Source: Luscinia megarhynchos (Eukaryota > Chordata > Aves > Passeriformes > Turdidae). Taken from it: 64,000 nt of DNA. Under the pieces are notes generated by a model. The model was not told the DNA's origin, made no database searches, and was given only the letters and a program-made list of their open reading frames with translations. Positions 24,801 through 36,491 of this stretch are shown piece after piece. The stretch spans positions 37,427,406 to 37,491,405 of the forward strand of contig JAPFBE010000002.1 of assembly GCA_034336665.1 (NCBI GenBank), given 5' to 3'. Made by a program: the position numbers and the translations under genes. Within the stretch, counting starts at the first letter, position 1, and each line of letters begins with the position of its first letter.

Positions 24801-27298
24801 CTAAAATAGACATACTTGTTTCCAACTCATCCTAAATAAAAATACCTTGTATTACACTGAAAGCATTTATTTTTCGTTTTTAAACCAGCATACTGGTAAT
24901 TTTTACTTTTTAAATGCTATATCTCAAGCTTTAAATGGGCAAATAGTTTTCCACTTTCTCTTTTCCACCAATAGATGGCAGATGAAGCTCTAGAAAATTA
25001 TTCACTTGATACAGCATGAGATAACATATAATTTGAAAGTTCACAGCCAGCTGTAAATTACTGCTCTCTGATACCTCTTTAGATGTGATCATGACTTAGT
25101 CCCAGCCCACCCACCTGCAGTACAAGTGTTAGTCTAAGTTTAGGAATAGCTCCATGTTGTGTGTAAAGCTCTTATTTCTTTTGTCCTGCTCCCATTAGGT
25201 CAAAGTGAAGTTTGTGCACCCTGGCTTTCTCTCTTGGCTGAGAAGGCATTGTCAGTGCAGTGTAGCAGCTGCTACATTCATTCAGGGTCCTAAGACTGAG
25301 CTTTCTGTAACTAAACAAGAAAAGCTCTGCATTGAAGCACATGTCAGAAATCATACCTATTGTAAGCCTCAAGAGAACAGCTTAAAGCTCAGGCTTTGAC
25401 TTCCAGTTCCAGAAAAGCTAGAAACTACACTACTACACTGACAAAACTTATTCTGATATACCTCATCAAGGAGGCTCTTCATGTGATAATTCTTCATATA
25501 TGATGCTGCATTTTTAAAAAATCCATTTGCAAACACAAAAGCAGGAGGGATTGAATCTTGTTTATATACAAGCTAAAAGGATAAGGTGCTAAAAGTCACA
25601 ACAGAGTGGCAAAAAAAGATAAAGATTTTATTCTCCTCATTTTATAATTATTTTAAGGACAACAAGTAATATGTTGTAGTAAATTAACTGTAGGATCTAA
25701 TTGAAAAATTAATAGAAATGTGCATAAACCACAGGGTTTTAGGACTGCAGAGCACAAAAGGATACCTTTCCCTCTAGGCAATCTGCATTAGTAAATGTAC
25801 ATTATTTTTCCTGCAAAATGATTTCCTGAAATCAGTCTGCTTCATAATTGCCCTGCTGGTACTGGCAGTCTAAGTATTGATGACTAAGTGACCATTAGAG
25901 CTCAGCTGGTTCTTGTGTATATCACAGTACCTCCTCCAGGCTGACCAAGTAGACAAATTTGATTGCTCTCATCCCTGCATGAGATGCTTTGATGATTTCT
26001 ATTAATTCACTCCATTCAGTGATCCTTACATTTTTATAAGTTAATTTGGTTTTCTGAGCTCCGCTTCCAAGTGTAATTCTCAGTATGTATTTCCCTTGTA
26101 TTTGGTATCTTCCACTGGCAACAGCAGCAAAACATGGATAAAGCCCAAGGTCACACAAAGCACCAATGGTTAGACACTGAACAATGAAGACCATGCAGCT
26201 CAGTCAGTTAATCACTTTCTACCAGTTATGTTAGAGAAAAGAAGGGAGGGATAGCTAAAGCTTCTTCAAATTAACAGCTCTCCAGTGAACTGGGGAAGTT
26301 TGGCAGCATTTATCACAACCAAAAAAATTACAAAACCTAATTTTGGATTAGGTGCCTTTTGTCTTTCTAGTCCAGGCAACAAAGACAAGACAGCTGTTTG
26401 AATGACCCTCTGCAGGAAAACCATGACTACACAGGAACCTGAACTTCATCTCCATCACCTCAGGCAAATACCCCAAATAAGACAACATGCATGACCCTTC
26501 AGATACTGTACCTGTCACTGAATGTGAAACAAATGGGTGCAATTAACAAACAAATTCCCAAGGGCCAGGTCACAGCATGCAAAACCAGCACATGACCACA
26601 GACTTGACAGTAACACGATGCTAAGCTGTACATTACCTTGACCCTCAAATAACAGACAGCACATTCTATCACAACAGAACTGTTAAATGATCAGACTGTC
26701 TCAAAGCTACACATTTGCCCTTAGCTTGTCTTTGCTTGGAGCCTCTCTCCCTGAAGAGTAAACTTTTCATTCAAACCTCAAGTGAGAGCAGCCTGTAGTC
26801 AGTGAAACTGCAGAGAAAGGTCTGTAAACAATACCTGCTCTGTGGAGAACAAGCTGACCTTTATAGATGTTAAACAAAACAAAAAGGGTTGATTGATGCT
26901 GGGCAGTACCTGCTCTCCAAAATATTAAAACCAAGAATGTCAATGGAAGGTTAGTTCATGAACATACAGTGTGATAAATTATGTCAGTGGGTGGTGGGGG
27001 AGGGAAGGGGAAAGCATGATTTGGTAAAATATTTAGGGCAAAAAGCCTGTATCCTCAGATGGAAAAAGAAAAAATGTGTAATGCTGACTTCTGTTAAATG
27101 GAAAAAAAAAAAACCAAACCTATGTTATCTAGAGTAAGTCAGTTGCTAAAGTTTCCATGACTCATTTTTTAAAAATTCTGATTAATACAGTAAGACATTA
27201 TATGGTTTTTAGAATAAGAAATCTATTTGCAAACTCCAACAGATAACAACAATTTAGCCACAAATGTGCTACTAATATAGAAAAGGACAATCTAACCT
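21879..27298. other. No supported gene apart from one exon-like block
   Basis: Unique AT-rich sequence between the microsatellites and the minus-strand CR1. The only item of note is the open, splice-flanked block at 25931-26114. Confidence 0.6.
25931..26114 (-). other. Exon-like open block, minus strand (unconfirmed)
   Basis: 184 nt, one base plus 61 open codons (starts GRYQIQGKYILRITL, ends YLVSLEE). The acceptor CATGTTTTGCTGCTGTTGCCAG is good and the donor GAG-GTACTG is acceptable. It starts in phase 2, whereas the 28.6-kb exon ends in phase 0, so an extra exon would be needed between them. The composition is protein-like, mixing beta-prone and helical stretches, but open frames of this size also occur by chance in the window. 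I do not recognise a family. Confidence 0.3.
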
Positions 27299-27612
27299 AG
27301 ATAGAACCATGGAATCACTTGTGTTGGAAAAGGCCCTTCAGATCAAGTCCAACCACAACCCAGCACTGCCAAGCCCCCCCTCAAACCTTCAGTGCAATAT
27401 CCACAAGTCTTATAAATACCTCCAGGGCTGTCCACTCAACCACTTCCCTGGGCAGAGTGTGCCAATGCTTTATAACCCTTTCAGTGAACAAACTGTTACT
27501 GATATGCAAAATTTAAGGAGTAATTTGAAGCCATTTCTTCTTGTCCTGTCACTTCTGACTTGGGAAGAGACTGATACCTCTCTACAACCTCCCTTTCTGG
27601 TAGTTTTGGTTC
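27299..27612 (-). mobile_element. CR1 LINE, 3'-end fragment, reverse orientation
   Basis: The plus strand begins ATAGAACCATGGAATCAC, then GTTGGAAAAGGCCCTTCAG and CAAGTCCAACCACAACCC. This is the reverse complement of the conserved CR1 3' end. It continues through the CR1 landmarks for a line ending CTTGTCCTGTCACTT and CTCTCTACAACCTCC, then fades. Only the last 300 or so bases of the element are present, the usual 5' truncation. The long plus-strand reading frame across it is antisense to the element and not a gene. Divergence is moderate, so the insertion is old. Confidence 0.92.
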
Positions 27613-28597
27613 CAGTCTGCCTGTGTCTTGTCGAGCCCCACAGCTCTCATCCAGTGGGAGCAGGACACCAGCAGTTATTTACAGACAACTACAATACTGT
27701 CTCAAATACTGAACCAAAAGGCACAACCCCACAGCACCTTTCCAGTACTGTAAACCAGGACCCAACCAGGTAGTGAAAGCAATGCCCAGGACAGAATTAC
27801 CTTAATATAAAAACATCCATGGTCAAAATTTAGTGCTGTCCTCGTCATGCTTTTTGATATGCTTTAACTGTGGTTTCTAGAGGACAGCAAAAATGCCTTT
27901 GGACAGCAGAGGAGCTATCTGGCATTAGAGTTATTTGCAGTGCAGGATGACTTGGAGGAAGTTAAGGATCATATTATGATTATGCAAGAAATCTGCTGAG
28001 AATCTGAGATGAAAGAGTTAAGATCACTGAAGTCAAGAGGCATTTTGGTTTCAGTGGGACCAGCATCTCTCCCTGGTTTTTTAGCAAAAATATAAATCAC
28101 TTAGCTTCAAAAAAAATCAACACATTTTAGGCAATTTTGTCTAAAGTGAGGAAGAGAACTCTGCAAATGAAACATGAAAGTGCAGGTACACATCTTGGGA
28201 TTGGCTATTAGGTAAGCTCTGAACAAAATTGTGGCAAAAAGAAGTGACTTTTCAGACAACTCCCAAAAAGCAAAGTTATGATCACAGTAGGAATCTGTGT
28301 TAAAGGGACAAAGAAGCTTGTGAAACCAGTGCAGCAATGTGTAAAGATAGGAGAGAGAAATAAGTAGTTATCCAACAATAAATACATTCAGAAGATCAAC
28401 CATAACACTTGTTGATGTGGACTGATTTTCAGAAATTCTGAGCTGAGTTTGATGGAGGCTCAGGATCACTGAATATCAAGGAAACTTACTTCATTCCCAT
28501 GCACTCTAACACACTGCATAGTATCCCATCCATTTTAGCTGTAGACAAATGATTGGAAACCTCTACATTTTCCTGCTTACAAACTAAAACTATTTAC

Positions 28598-28675
28598 CAT
28601 TGGTGTGGCCTCTGTGAAATCCATCAGGAGGTCACCTGGCTCCAAAGCAAATGTACTCCCAGCATCTGTGGAACT
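28598..28675 (-). CDS. Last confirmed coding exon in window of the same gene
   Basis: 78-nt exon, exactly 26 codons, phase 0 to 0. The minus-strand acceptor reads CTTTTTTGCCTTTAG and the donor is ATG followed by GTAAAT. The product starts SSTDAGSTFALEPG and ends DLLMDFTEATPM. Both other frames contain stops within the exon. It is acidic, with short hydrophobic patches (DLLMDF), resembling linear interaction motifs of the kind found in trafficking adaptors; this is a resemblance only. The intron upstream is just 442 nt, the shortest in the chain. Transcription would continue toward lower coordinates. No stop codon or polyadenylation site could be tied to this gene, so its 3' end is unresolved; exon-like blocks at 25931-26114 and 15635 downward are candidates. 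Confidence 0.85.
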
Positions 28676-29117
28676 CTAAAGGCAAAAAAGAAACCCAGCA
28701 TTGGTTAATAAAGAACCATTTAATTTCTGTAATTTTGTTGGTTAGTTTTGTTGGGTTTTCTTAATTCATTAAAGCACATATTGCCAAAAGGATTTAAAAT
28801 TTCACACCATGTTTTTCAGGTACTGAAAAACTCAGGAAAGATAGAGAACCTAATTATGCACCTTTAAGATCCAAGGGAGTAATCCTGATCCACTGCCCAC
28901 TAAAAGCTGATGAAAAACTGTTATGGATTTTAGCTGGGTCTTGGAGCAGGCTCTAAACACTTGTGCCACAAGTTAAACATATCACTACAACTCTGCATGA
29001 AAAACTACTCTTGAATGTAGAATTACTCCATCTAGGGAAAGCCTGTTACTCACAGCTCCCTGCTACCCTTCCTGAACCCTCTCCCAAGTGACCTAAGCTC
29101 ATTTCCTTGTGTGTTAC

Positions 29118-29256
29118 CTTGCCACCAGGTGAAACCTGTGCCTGTCCTTCTGATGTTTGTGGCGTACACGTTTTCTGCGACCCGGGAGATGCTGAAGACA
29201 CTGGTGTTGATGCTGCTGCTGCTGCTGCCAGTGCTGGAGGAAGGTCATCTTCATCA
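29118..29256 (-). CDS. Coding exon of the same gene: acidic start and poly-alanine run
   Basis: 139-nt exon, phase 2 to 0. On the minus strand the acceptor reads CTGTTTTTACCAATGGCAG and the donor is AAG followed by GTAACA, a less usual donor. The first base completes the Phe codon begun in the 32-kb exon, then 46 codons: DEDDLPPALA, five further Ala, then a Ser/Thr/Pro/Gln/Gly-rich tail ending QVSPGGK. The six consecutive Ala codons are all GCA. Joined to the previous exon the protein reads LTRQYS-F-DEDDLPP, an abrupt basic-to-acidic switch. The frame stays open for 21 more codons past the donor, up to a second, consensus donor (GTGAGT) at 29052-29053, but only the GTAACA donor gives the phase needed by the next exon. 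No domain is recognised. Confidence 0.85.
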
Positions 29257-32037
29257 CTGCCATTGGTAAAAACAGAGAGATTTTCTCATTAGAAAATGCC
29301 ACTGGACTTCTGACTGCACTTGTGTCAGAGGAGGCTCTGCTGTAGTGTTTGAAATGAAGCTCCATTTACTCTTCCCTCTGAAATGCAGCTATCTTTTCAA
29401 GTAAATTAGATTTTTTTTAAGCTTTAAAGATTCCTTAAAATTGGGTTGGCTAGGTACTTCTCATCTGCAAATGGAAATCTTATGGTTATTAGGTGCAAGT
29501 AGTGTTGCTATGGATTATGTATATATGCATAAATGAACTGACTAGATACTACTCCACTTTAATGTTTATTCTTTTCTATGGAGCCTGGCAGCATTGATAA
29601 GAACAGATATGGTGACATCTATCCATGGATCTGACTGCTCCATTGGTTTCAGACAACAGTAGATTTGACACCCATTATTGAGCTAGTCTATGCTGCTATT
29701 TTCAAACTCTTTTTAAAGGAACTTGATTGACTCCAAAAAGGATCTCTTTAAGAACATTCTTTGAGGGTATCTTTTTCCCTGTCCCATTTATTCCATTTAC
29801 AGAGAAAACACTTTATTTAAGATGAGGTTGCACGCTTCCCCTGGGCTTTGGGCCATCAAGCTGAGCTCTTTCCATCTCACCTACTGTCACTACTAAATGA
29901 AAGCCTGTAAAGAATGTTATACCTTCATTTAGTTTTGCAGAACCCCATCGACTACAGTTTACTGGGATCAGTCAGCCCTGAGTCAGGATGCTTCCAATTG
30001 TTAATTGCAATTGGATGGAGGTAAACAGAGTCATAGTTTGGCCTTATTGCAGGGAATTATGTGTGAAAAGGAAAGACTACAGATTGACAGTTAAATGCAC
30101 AGTGAAAAATAATGAGAAAAATTACTTCTGCTCATAAAACAGCACTAATTTTAACTACCAATTAGGTACTCACAGTGCACAGAAGCCTGCCATGCCAGCT
30201 TGACAGATACTTCCAGAACAGAACTACACTTGATTTAGTGCCACTTGAAGGCAGCATGCCTGGGCAACACAAAAACTTCAAAACTACATGCCATACAGGT
30301 TACACAATGCTGGGTTGCCTAGCAACATTTTTTAATTATTATATAAAATTTTGGTGATTAATATTATCTTTTTAAAACTTCATTTTTTTATTTCTTCAGG
30401 GGTAAGGATAGAATTCAGCACCACAGCATGCACAATACACAGGTTTTATGCTGAAAAGAAAATGTGAAATCTTTTGGACCTGTTGAACAGACATTTTATT
30501 AATGTGACAAGCCCAGAGCTGGGCTGTTGACCTGGTTAATCTCTCTTTCAGGAGCATGTAGCTGACATTTTCACAGTCCTTGCTCCCCACTCTCAGCATG
30601 AATTCACTGGCACCCTCCCCATCCTTGCTGGGTAAAGCTACTCTGGTGTATGCAAGGAAGTGGAAAAATAAGAGTTATGGTCGATTTATCAGCAATCAAG
30701 CTCTCAGCACACAAGCTGTAAGACTGAGAATTGGCCTTACCTGTCTTACTTTCATGATAATCCTTCTCTGTTTCTTCACATTTCCCATATTTGCATTCCA
30801 GACACAAGATAATTTAAACTGAACAGAATTTGAGTTTACATACAGAAAAAGAAATTACAGCCCATATTTTTAACTAGGAAATCTCTGGCCCTGCCCATGG
30901 CCACAGCATAGGTGACACCTGTGGTTAGATGTGTTCATCTGCTGCTCCTCACACCTAATACTGGACAACTGAAAATCCAAATGGGAGCAAGACATGTTCA
31001 AAACTGTTCCTCAAAACCTCATCAATCAAAAAGTGATTGTGTGTTTCCACATGCCAGTCTTAGCCTCTTGGACAAATACCAATTTGGCCAATAGCTCATT
31101 TTCCTCCTAGCTTCAATTTGATTAGTTCTTTGTTTCTCGTCCCAAATAGGTTTTCAATTTTGATAATGCAGATTGTTTAAAAAGACAATGTTCTTAACAG
31201 TGAAACAAAAAATAACAAGGTATTGATATTTATTAGAATAATTTTGAAGAAACAGAAAAGTTTTCCTAATGTTGATATTTGAAATCCTGGATAGACTCAC
31301 AGTTGCCATTCCACACAGAAAACATACATATTTTTAATTTATTATGGCATTGGTATACTAATGAGTCTATGCTGACATTAAACCTTTTTCCCCATAATTT
31401 CTGGTGGCCTTGTCTGTCTTTTCATGGGAGGACAAATCAACACTGACTTTCACCTCTGCCCAGTACCTCACATCTCTAGAGACTTTCAAGTGGAATGAAT
31501 TACATGTAAATGGGATGCCAAAACTCTGTAGGCACAGATCCCTCTTTCCAGGACTAAGAGAATTAGTTTTGCTGGCTGTAGCTGTAGCAGGCTCAGCAAT
31601 TTTTTCATGTGACAAACCACAGGGAGGGAGGGTGAGCTCTCTGAGAGGGAATGGCTCACAGCACAGCTTGATGCCCCAACAACTAAAGACTGTTTTCCTC
31701 ATTTTGCAAATGGGTTTGTAATGAAGCCAACAGAGCAGCTTGTTCCAGCTCACACCAGGTCTCTGACATTTCGTGTGGTAAAGAGGTTTTTAATTCCTAA
31801 CCCATGAGCTTGGGGAAAGGTGGATGGCCTGCAATTCAAAGGGTAGGAAAGGCAAATTCATTTTGCATTGAAAGCACGAGGATTCTCAGTGATGAAAGGA
31901 ATGGTATGGCATAAGATCATTATCACGTAATTGCACTCATGCCTTTCAGAAGGCATAGCTGGAGCAATAATTAGCATCCCCTTTCATTTTCAGCTGTAGT
32001 AGGCAAAAGCACGAGGGTGGTGCTGTAAGTTACTCAC
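29257..32037 (-). other. Intron between the 29-kb and 32-kb exons
   Basis: 2,781 nt with consensus GTGAGT at its 5' end and GGCAG at its 3' end on the minus strand. It contains the inverted repeat at 29993-30015 and an 86-nt splice-flanked block at 30174-30259 that would introduce a stop if included. Confidence 0.75.
29993..30015. repeat. Short inverted repeat in the 29-32 kb intron
   Basis: TCCAATTG (29993-30000) and CAATTGGA (30008-30015) flank a 7-bp AT-rich spacer. Each arm contains a CCAAT box, in opposite orientations. Confidence 0.8.
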
Positions 32038-32142
32038 AAACTGTACTGCCTGGTTAACTTCCTCACACGAGGAGCTTTAACCTCCTGCTTTTCTGTAGGG
32101 ACAGCTGTCGGTGTAGCTTCGGCTCTCACTGGAGCTGGGCTT
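32038..32142 (-). CDS. Coding exon of the same gene with a basic RKLTRQYS motif
   Basis: 105-nt exon, phase 2 to 2. The minus-strand acceptor reads CTTGCTGTTTTTAG and the donor GTGAGT is consensus. One base, 34 codons and two bases: the product starts SPAPVRAEATPT and ends VRKLTRQYS plus the first two bases of Phe. The other two frames contain stops. It is Pro/Ala-rich and then strongly basic. RQYS places Arg at -3 to Ser, the pattern of a basophilic kinase or 14-3-3-type site; that function is inference. The exon has several CpGs, unlike the surrounding intron. A second AG eight bases into the exon (AAGCCCAG) would change the phase and is incompatible with the candidate micro-exon. Confidence 0.85.
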
Positions 32143-35100
32143 CTAAAAACAGCAAGAAAAACATGTGTCATGCAGGCTCCACTTAAACTGCTTCAGGCAT
32201 ATCAACAAAGTCCTAACTCAGCAACACTTATTTATCTTGCAAGGTGGCAGGTGCCCATTGAAGTTCATCCTTTTGTTCCATTTATAGTTCACAGGCCAGT
32301 GTGTGTGTGTGCACAGAAAAGGATGGGTGAGCTCACCCTCCTGTGCTGGGCAAACCATTTATAGAAGCAGCCACTGGTTACAAACACAGGGCCTATGTGA
32401 AAGACCACATGGAAATGTCACTGTTTCCAAAATACCTCATTTTAATAACAGAACAGCAGTTCAGTCACGTCAGAAATATTTTTACAAAACATATGTTTAA
32501 CAAAAAGACATTTTTTGTGAAATCTGTTCTATTTAAAATAGTTTTTATTTGAAATTAAACATCATCCTTCCACAGTTGAAAGAGCAGATAAAGGGAAATT
32601 AACTAATGGATTTGATCCGAGAAAAATTATCAATTTTTTTCCAACTTGCTAGAAAACAGCAAAACTCAGACATGTTTCAGATGCTCATTAATGTGAAATA
32701 CATCTGTAGAGTTCCAGCAAAGGACAGATATGACAATGAGGAGGTCCACATGAAAGAATATTCTCCTTAACCATTTATCAGTAGAATTAACTCAGGCTTC
32801 TATAAAAAAATTAAATCATAAATACTAAATAAAAGATCCTCATGACCTAGGGAGGAAACCATTTCAACCATGAGTTTGAGGGGCATGAAGACACATGAAA
32901 TATCTTAAATAGTGCTTTTATTTGAAGCAGCAGGTTATGATTAAATACACTATATGTTTACTATAAGCATAAAAAATATGTCAAACATTAAAAAAATAAT
33001 TTGATAATCCTGATTAACAATTTGTGAAATGGTATTCTGCCATCTAATCTGAAGTCAGATTCTAAATTAGTAACTTGAGCAGCCCTACTGATTGCTGCTG
33101 GGACTGCTCATGCACTAAAGTACATTCCACAAATGACAAAAGTTTTTCTAGTCTATGTGCATTGTATTAAAGTCTTCTACAGCCTTAATAAGATACTCAT
33201 GTTTAATCTTCACAGCTGCAGATCCCTTTGATGCCCCTGTGTGTTTTAAGCTTGGTCAACTCTCTGATAACTTCTGAACCTGATGTTGAGGTACAACAGA
33301 ACCTACTGAGATGGCGCAGCCTTCAGGTCATTTATTCAGCTTTCCTAAATGTTTTTAGTCTTTGGAGAGATCACAGAGCATAAGATGGAACAATGGAAAG
33401 TACAGAAGTACAAAGGGCATAAATAAATCACAAACCTGACTACTAGTTCCACCTCTCATGAAACAATTTTTGTCAATTTTTTACCTGCTACTTGTTCCCA
33501 TTAATTTCAAGAAGATAATATAGATAATAACAAGATACCTATATCAGATATATTTGCTTTCCCCAGTTCAAATTTCAGTGTCAGTCATTTATATCACAGA
33601 TTTCTCAATTATATTAATGCAGAACAAGCCAGCCAGATCTGAAGACCTTTTACTGAGTTTGTAAGACTGTTGGGCTGGCAGATAAGGGAAAGATAAGCCA
33701 AGAGGAAAAAAAAAAAATAAAAAGCCCAAATCATCTGTTTTAGTCTTGAATTCAACATAGCTGACCTGAAAATCTGTGAATCAACATATTATGGAAATTC
33801 CCAAGACCGTTTTGATCAAGTTAGACTTCAGACTGGAAGACAACACTCACTCTTCTTTTGCTGAAGCAAAGGTAGATTTTGGCTACTGAAAAAATTACTT
33901 GTTAAATTTACCCAAAATTATTTCCAATTGGAAGTCTGACATAAGCTGGATAAATATGTTAAGACACATTAAACAATGGATAGTCAAATTCTGAAGGGGT
34001 GTAAATGAATGTAATTATTATGTCATTATTTTTAGCTCAAATACATTATCTGACATTCTTGCTCTGTACAAGTGGTCCTCACAACTTTCAAATAATTTTG
34101 TAAGAGGGTACCTTATAATTTTTAAACCTTTTCATCAAATCAGTGAGAGTGGAAACCAAAAATAGTGGCATGAACTACATGAGTTGAGTAGCATTTCTTC
34201 AAAATGATAGCAAGCAATGCACTAATGCTAAGAAGGGGTTCAAGAAACAGCAAAGTATAGAACAGGAAAGCTGGTAACAAATCTATTTCCAGTTCATTGG
34301 CACTTCAGATTTCCCAGGACAACATTATAACCTGTGATGTAAGTCAGATATTTTCACACAAAGGAAGATTTTGAGTGATAATTTCAGCTCTTTTATTTTG
34401 TGTCATTTTACAAAGCCTGTGTATCTCCTTTTGGAATACCATGGTTGTAATTAAAATAAAAAATAGAGAAAGAGGTGGCACCTTTGAAGCAGTTATTTCA
34501 GTTGTCACAATCAAAATTTTGTTCGAAAAGATGGTGTGCAATTTTGTAACTAAAGCAGTTTACAATGATTTCAAAGCAAGTTATAAAACTCACTTATACA
34601 TATGAAAAATTTAAAAATTCTAAGTCTGAATTAGTGCTAAAAAAATGTTTAACATGAAAAATTTGACTCAACTGTAAATAAAATGTTTGAGATACAAACA
34701 GCACCTACTCTCAAATCCAATAAAAATATGAAAAACTTATTATTTTCTTTTGAATGATGCAGATTTTCAAGTAGGAAAAAAAAGTCAAGTAAACATTAAA
34801 CACACCTACTCCTTTTTCAGTCACTGCAATTGCTCAGATAAACTTTACTTACTTTTTGTATCATACCAGTAAAGTATTCCACTCACTTATGTTGCAAAAT
34901 CAATACCATTTTAAAAGCAAAATCTTCTTTCCCATAATGATAAAATTTTGCCATAATTTTTGTTAGAGGCTGGTGGCAGCAACTACGTTTCCCCTGATAT
35001 TTATCAGGTCTTTGGGGGAGACATATGCACCACTTATTGCACATCTTGAGAAGCTGCAGGTTAGCTAGGATGCAAATTGAAGTTCCCCCAAATGAAAAGG

Positions 35101-36110
35101 AGCTGTGGCAATGCCTCTACCCAAAGAGGCCATTAGGAGAAGATGAAATATTAGACTAGTCCTACAAAGCTCGATTTTTGCCCTCATTAAAACCTTTCTA
35201 GGTTACCTCTTTCCACACCAGACTAAAAATTCCACGACAGCTCCTGTTTCATCTCCAAATACTCTTCCTCAGCCTGAACCTGCTCAAAACTGTGCTACTC
35301 TCTCAACAGCAACTAGGAAGCAAGAAGTGCTCAGCTTGATCAACCCAGCACCCAGTCTATGCTTTAAAAATGGCAGGCCTTTAATATCACAGAAACTCTT
35401 TAAAAAAACTCATTGATATTCCAGAGGAAGAATAACTTCTGTTATTATCCTTTGATTTCTATAGCCAGAACTCTTATATGGAAAGATATTATTTTTGAAG
35501 AGAAGCCCTGTAATTATTTCAATTATTTAAATAGAGTGATTATGTGCAGATATCACCATTTCAAGTCTGTAGTCCTATATAAATTACACAGCTATATAAA
35601 CTACTGTGGTTCTGTACAAAGTACATTGCTTGAGGAAAACTAAAAGTATTAAAGGTACAGTGGGACTCAGAATTAAAATGAAAAAAAAATGTACAGTGTA
35701 TTACAGTTCCTTTAGAAGGCCCTTTTTCAATGTCATTAATTCATAAGAAACCTTTTCCTGTAACAGTACCCAACCACTGCTGCATACAAATGAAGGTACT
35801 GAACCAAGACAGAGCTACTTAATGACCTGGCACCTCACATAAAAATCTGTCACTTCCTGGTGAGAATGACAATAACAACCACGAATGTCAGCATGCAGTG
35901 GCAGGTCATCAGAAGCTGCCAGTGCACTGAGAGCCCAGCACACTCCTGAGCCACAGCCAGCACACTCTCCTGAACCAGCTTCAGCCTGCTCCACAAGCCT
36001 GCACAGCAGCACAGACACGAGCCAGAGACAGATCACCCCCCAAACCCAAGGAATCTGTTTTGTTCTCAGAGCAGCAGCCAAGAAGGTGACTGAAACCAAA
36101 ACTGCTCACA

Positions 36111-36123
36111 AAAAAAAAAAAAA

Positions 36124-36163
<40 letters not shown>

Positions 36164-36186
36164 ATATATATGTATGTATATATGTA
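36111..36186. repeat. Poly-A followed by (TA)n with (TATG) interruptions
   Basis: A run of 14 A is followed by GATATATATA and about 15 TA units, then two TATGTATG interruptions and more TA. The A-run next to the microsatellite is what a retroposon tail often seeds, though no element body could be recognised upstream. Confidence 0.95.
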
Positions 36187-36237
36187 AAAATTATAAATAA
36201 AAATTACTCTGTGGAACATTTCAAGTGACCACAGATG

Positions 36238-36420
36238 TGTGCTGGTTTAGGCTGAAGCTTCCCTGGGGGAGGAATGCTGAGGGACTCAGGGTGTCCCACC
36301 CCACCTTGGCTCAGTTTGCAGGGCTGAGGCTGCCCTGCTCCTGCACCACCCCTCTGTGTGCCCTGGCCTCCTTGCCCCCTGCTTGGTGGCTCTGGGAAAC
36401 CTCCATACTTGTTTGAAACC
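36238..36420 (+). mobile_element. Possible LTR-derived GC-rich fragment
   Basis: Begins TGTGCTGGTTTAGGCTG, which resembles the start of avian ERV-type LTRs (TGTGCTGGTTTTGGCTG is a frequent form). It is followed by about 170 bp of GC-rich sequence in an AT-rich setting, just after the (TA)n tract. No matching 3' terminus or target-site duplication could be found. It may be a fragment of a solo LTR or simply a GC-rich patch. Confidence 0.25.
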
Positions 36421-36462
36421 TGGCAATTGGGCCATGTGGGATCAAATGACTGTCCACCAGGC

Positions 36463-36491
36463 AATTAATGCCAAACTAGATGGCATTAATT
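36463..36491. repeat. Perfect 10-bp inverted repeat
   Basis: AATTAATGCC (36463-36472) and its exact reverse complement GGCATTAATT (36482-36491) flank a 9-bp spacer. Each arm holds a TAAT core, so it could bind a paired homeodomain dimer; this is inference. Confidence 0.85.

Noticed and set aside
27309..27773. 154-codon plus-strand open frame
   Set aside because: It runs antisense through the CR1 3' end, which has no coding function in that direction.
29107..29292. Plus-strand 61-codon frame with an Ala run
   Set aside because: It is the antisense shadow of the confirmed 29-kb exon.
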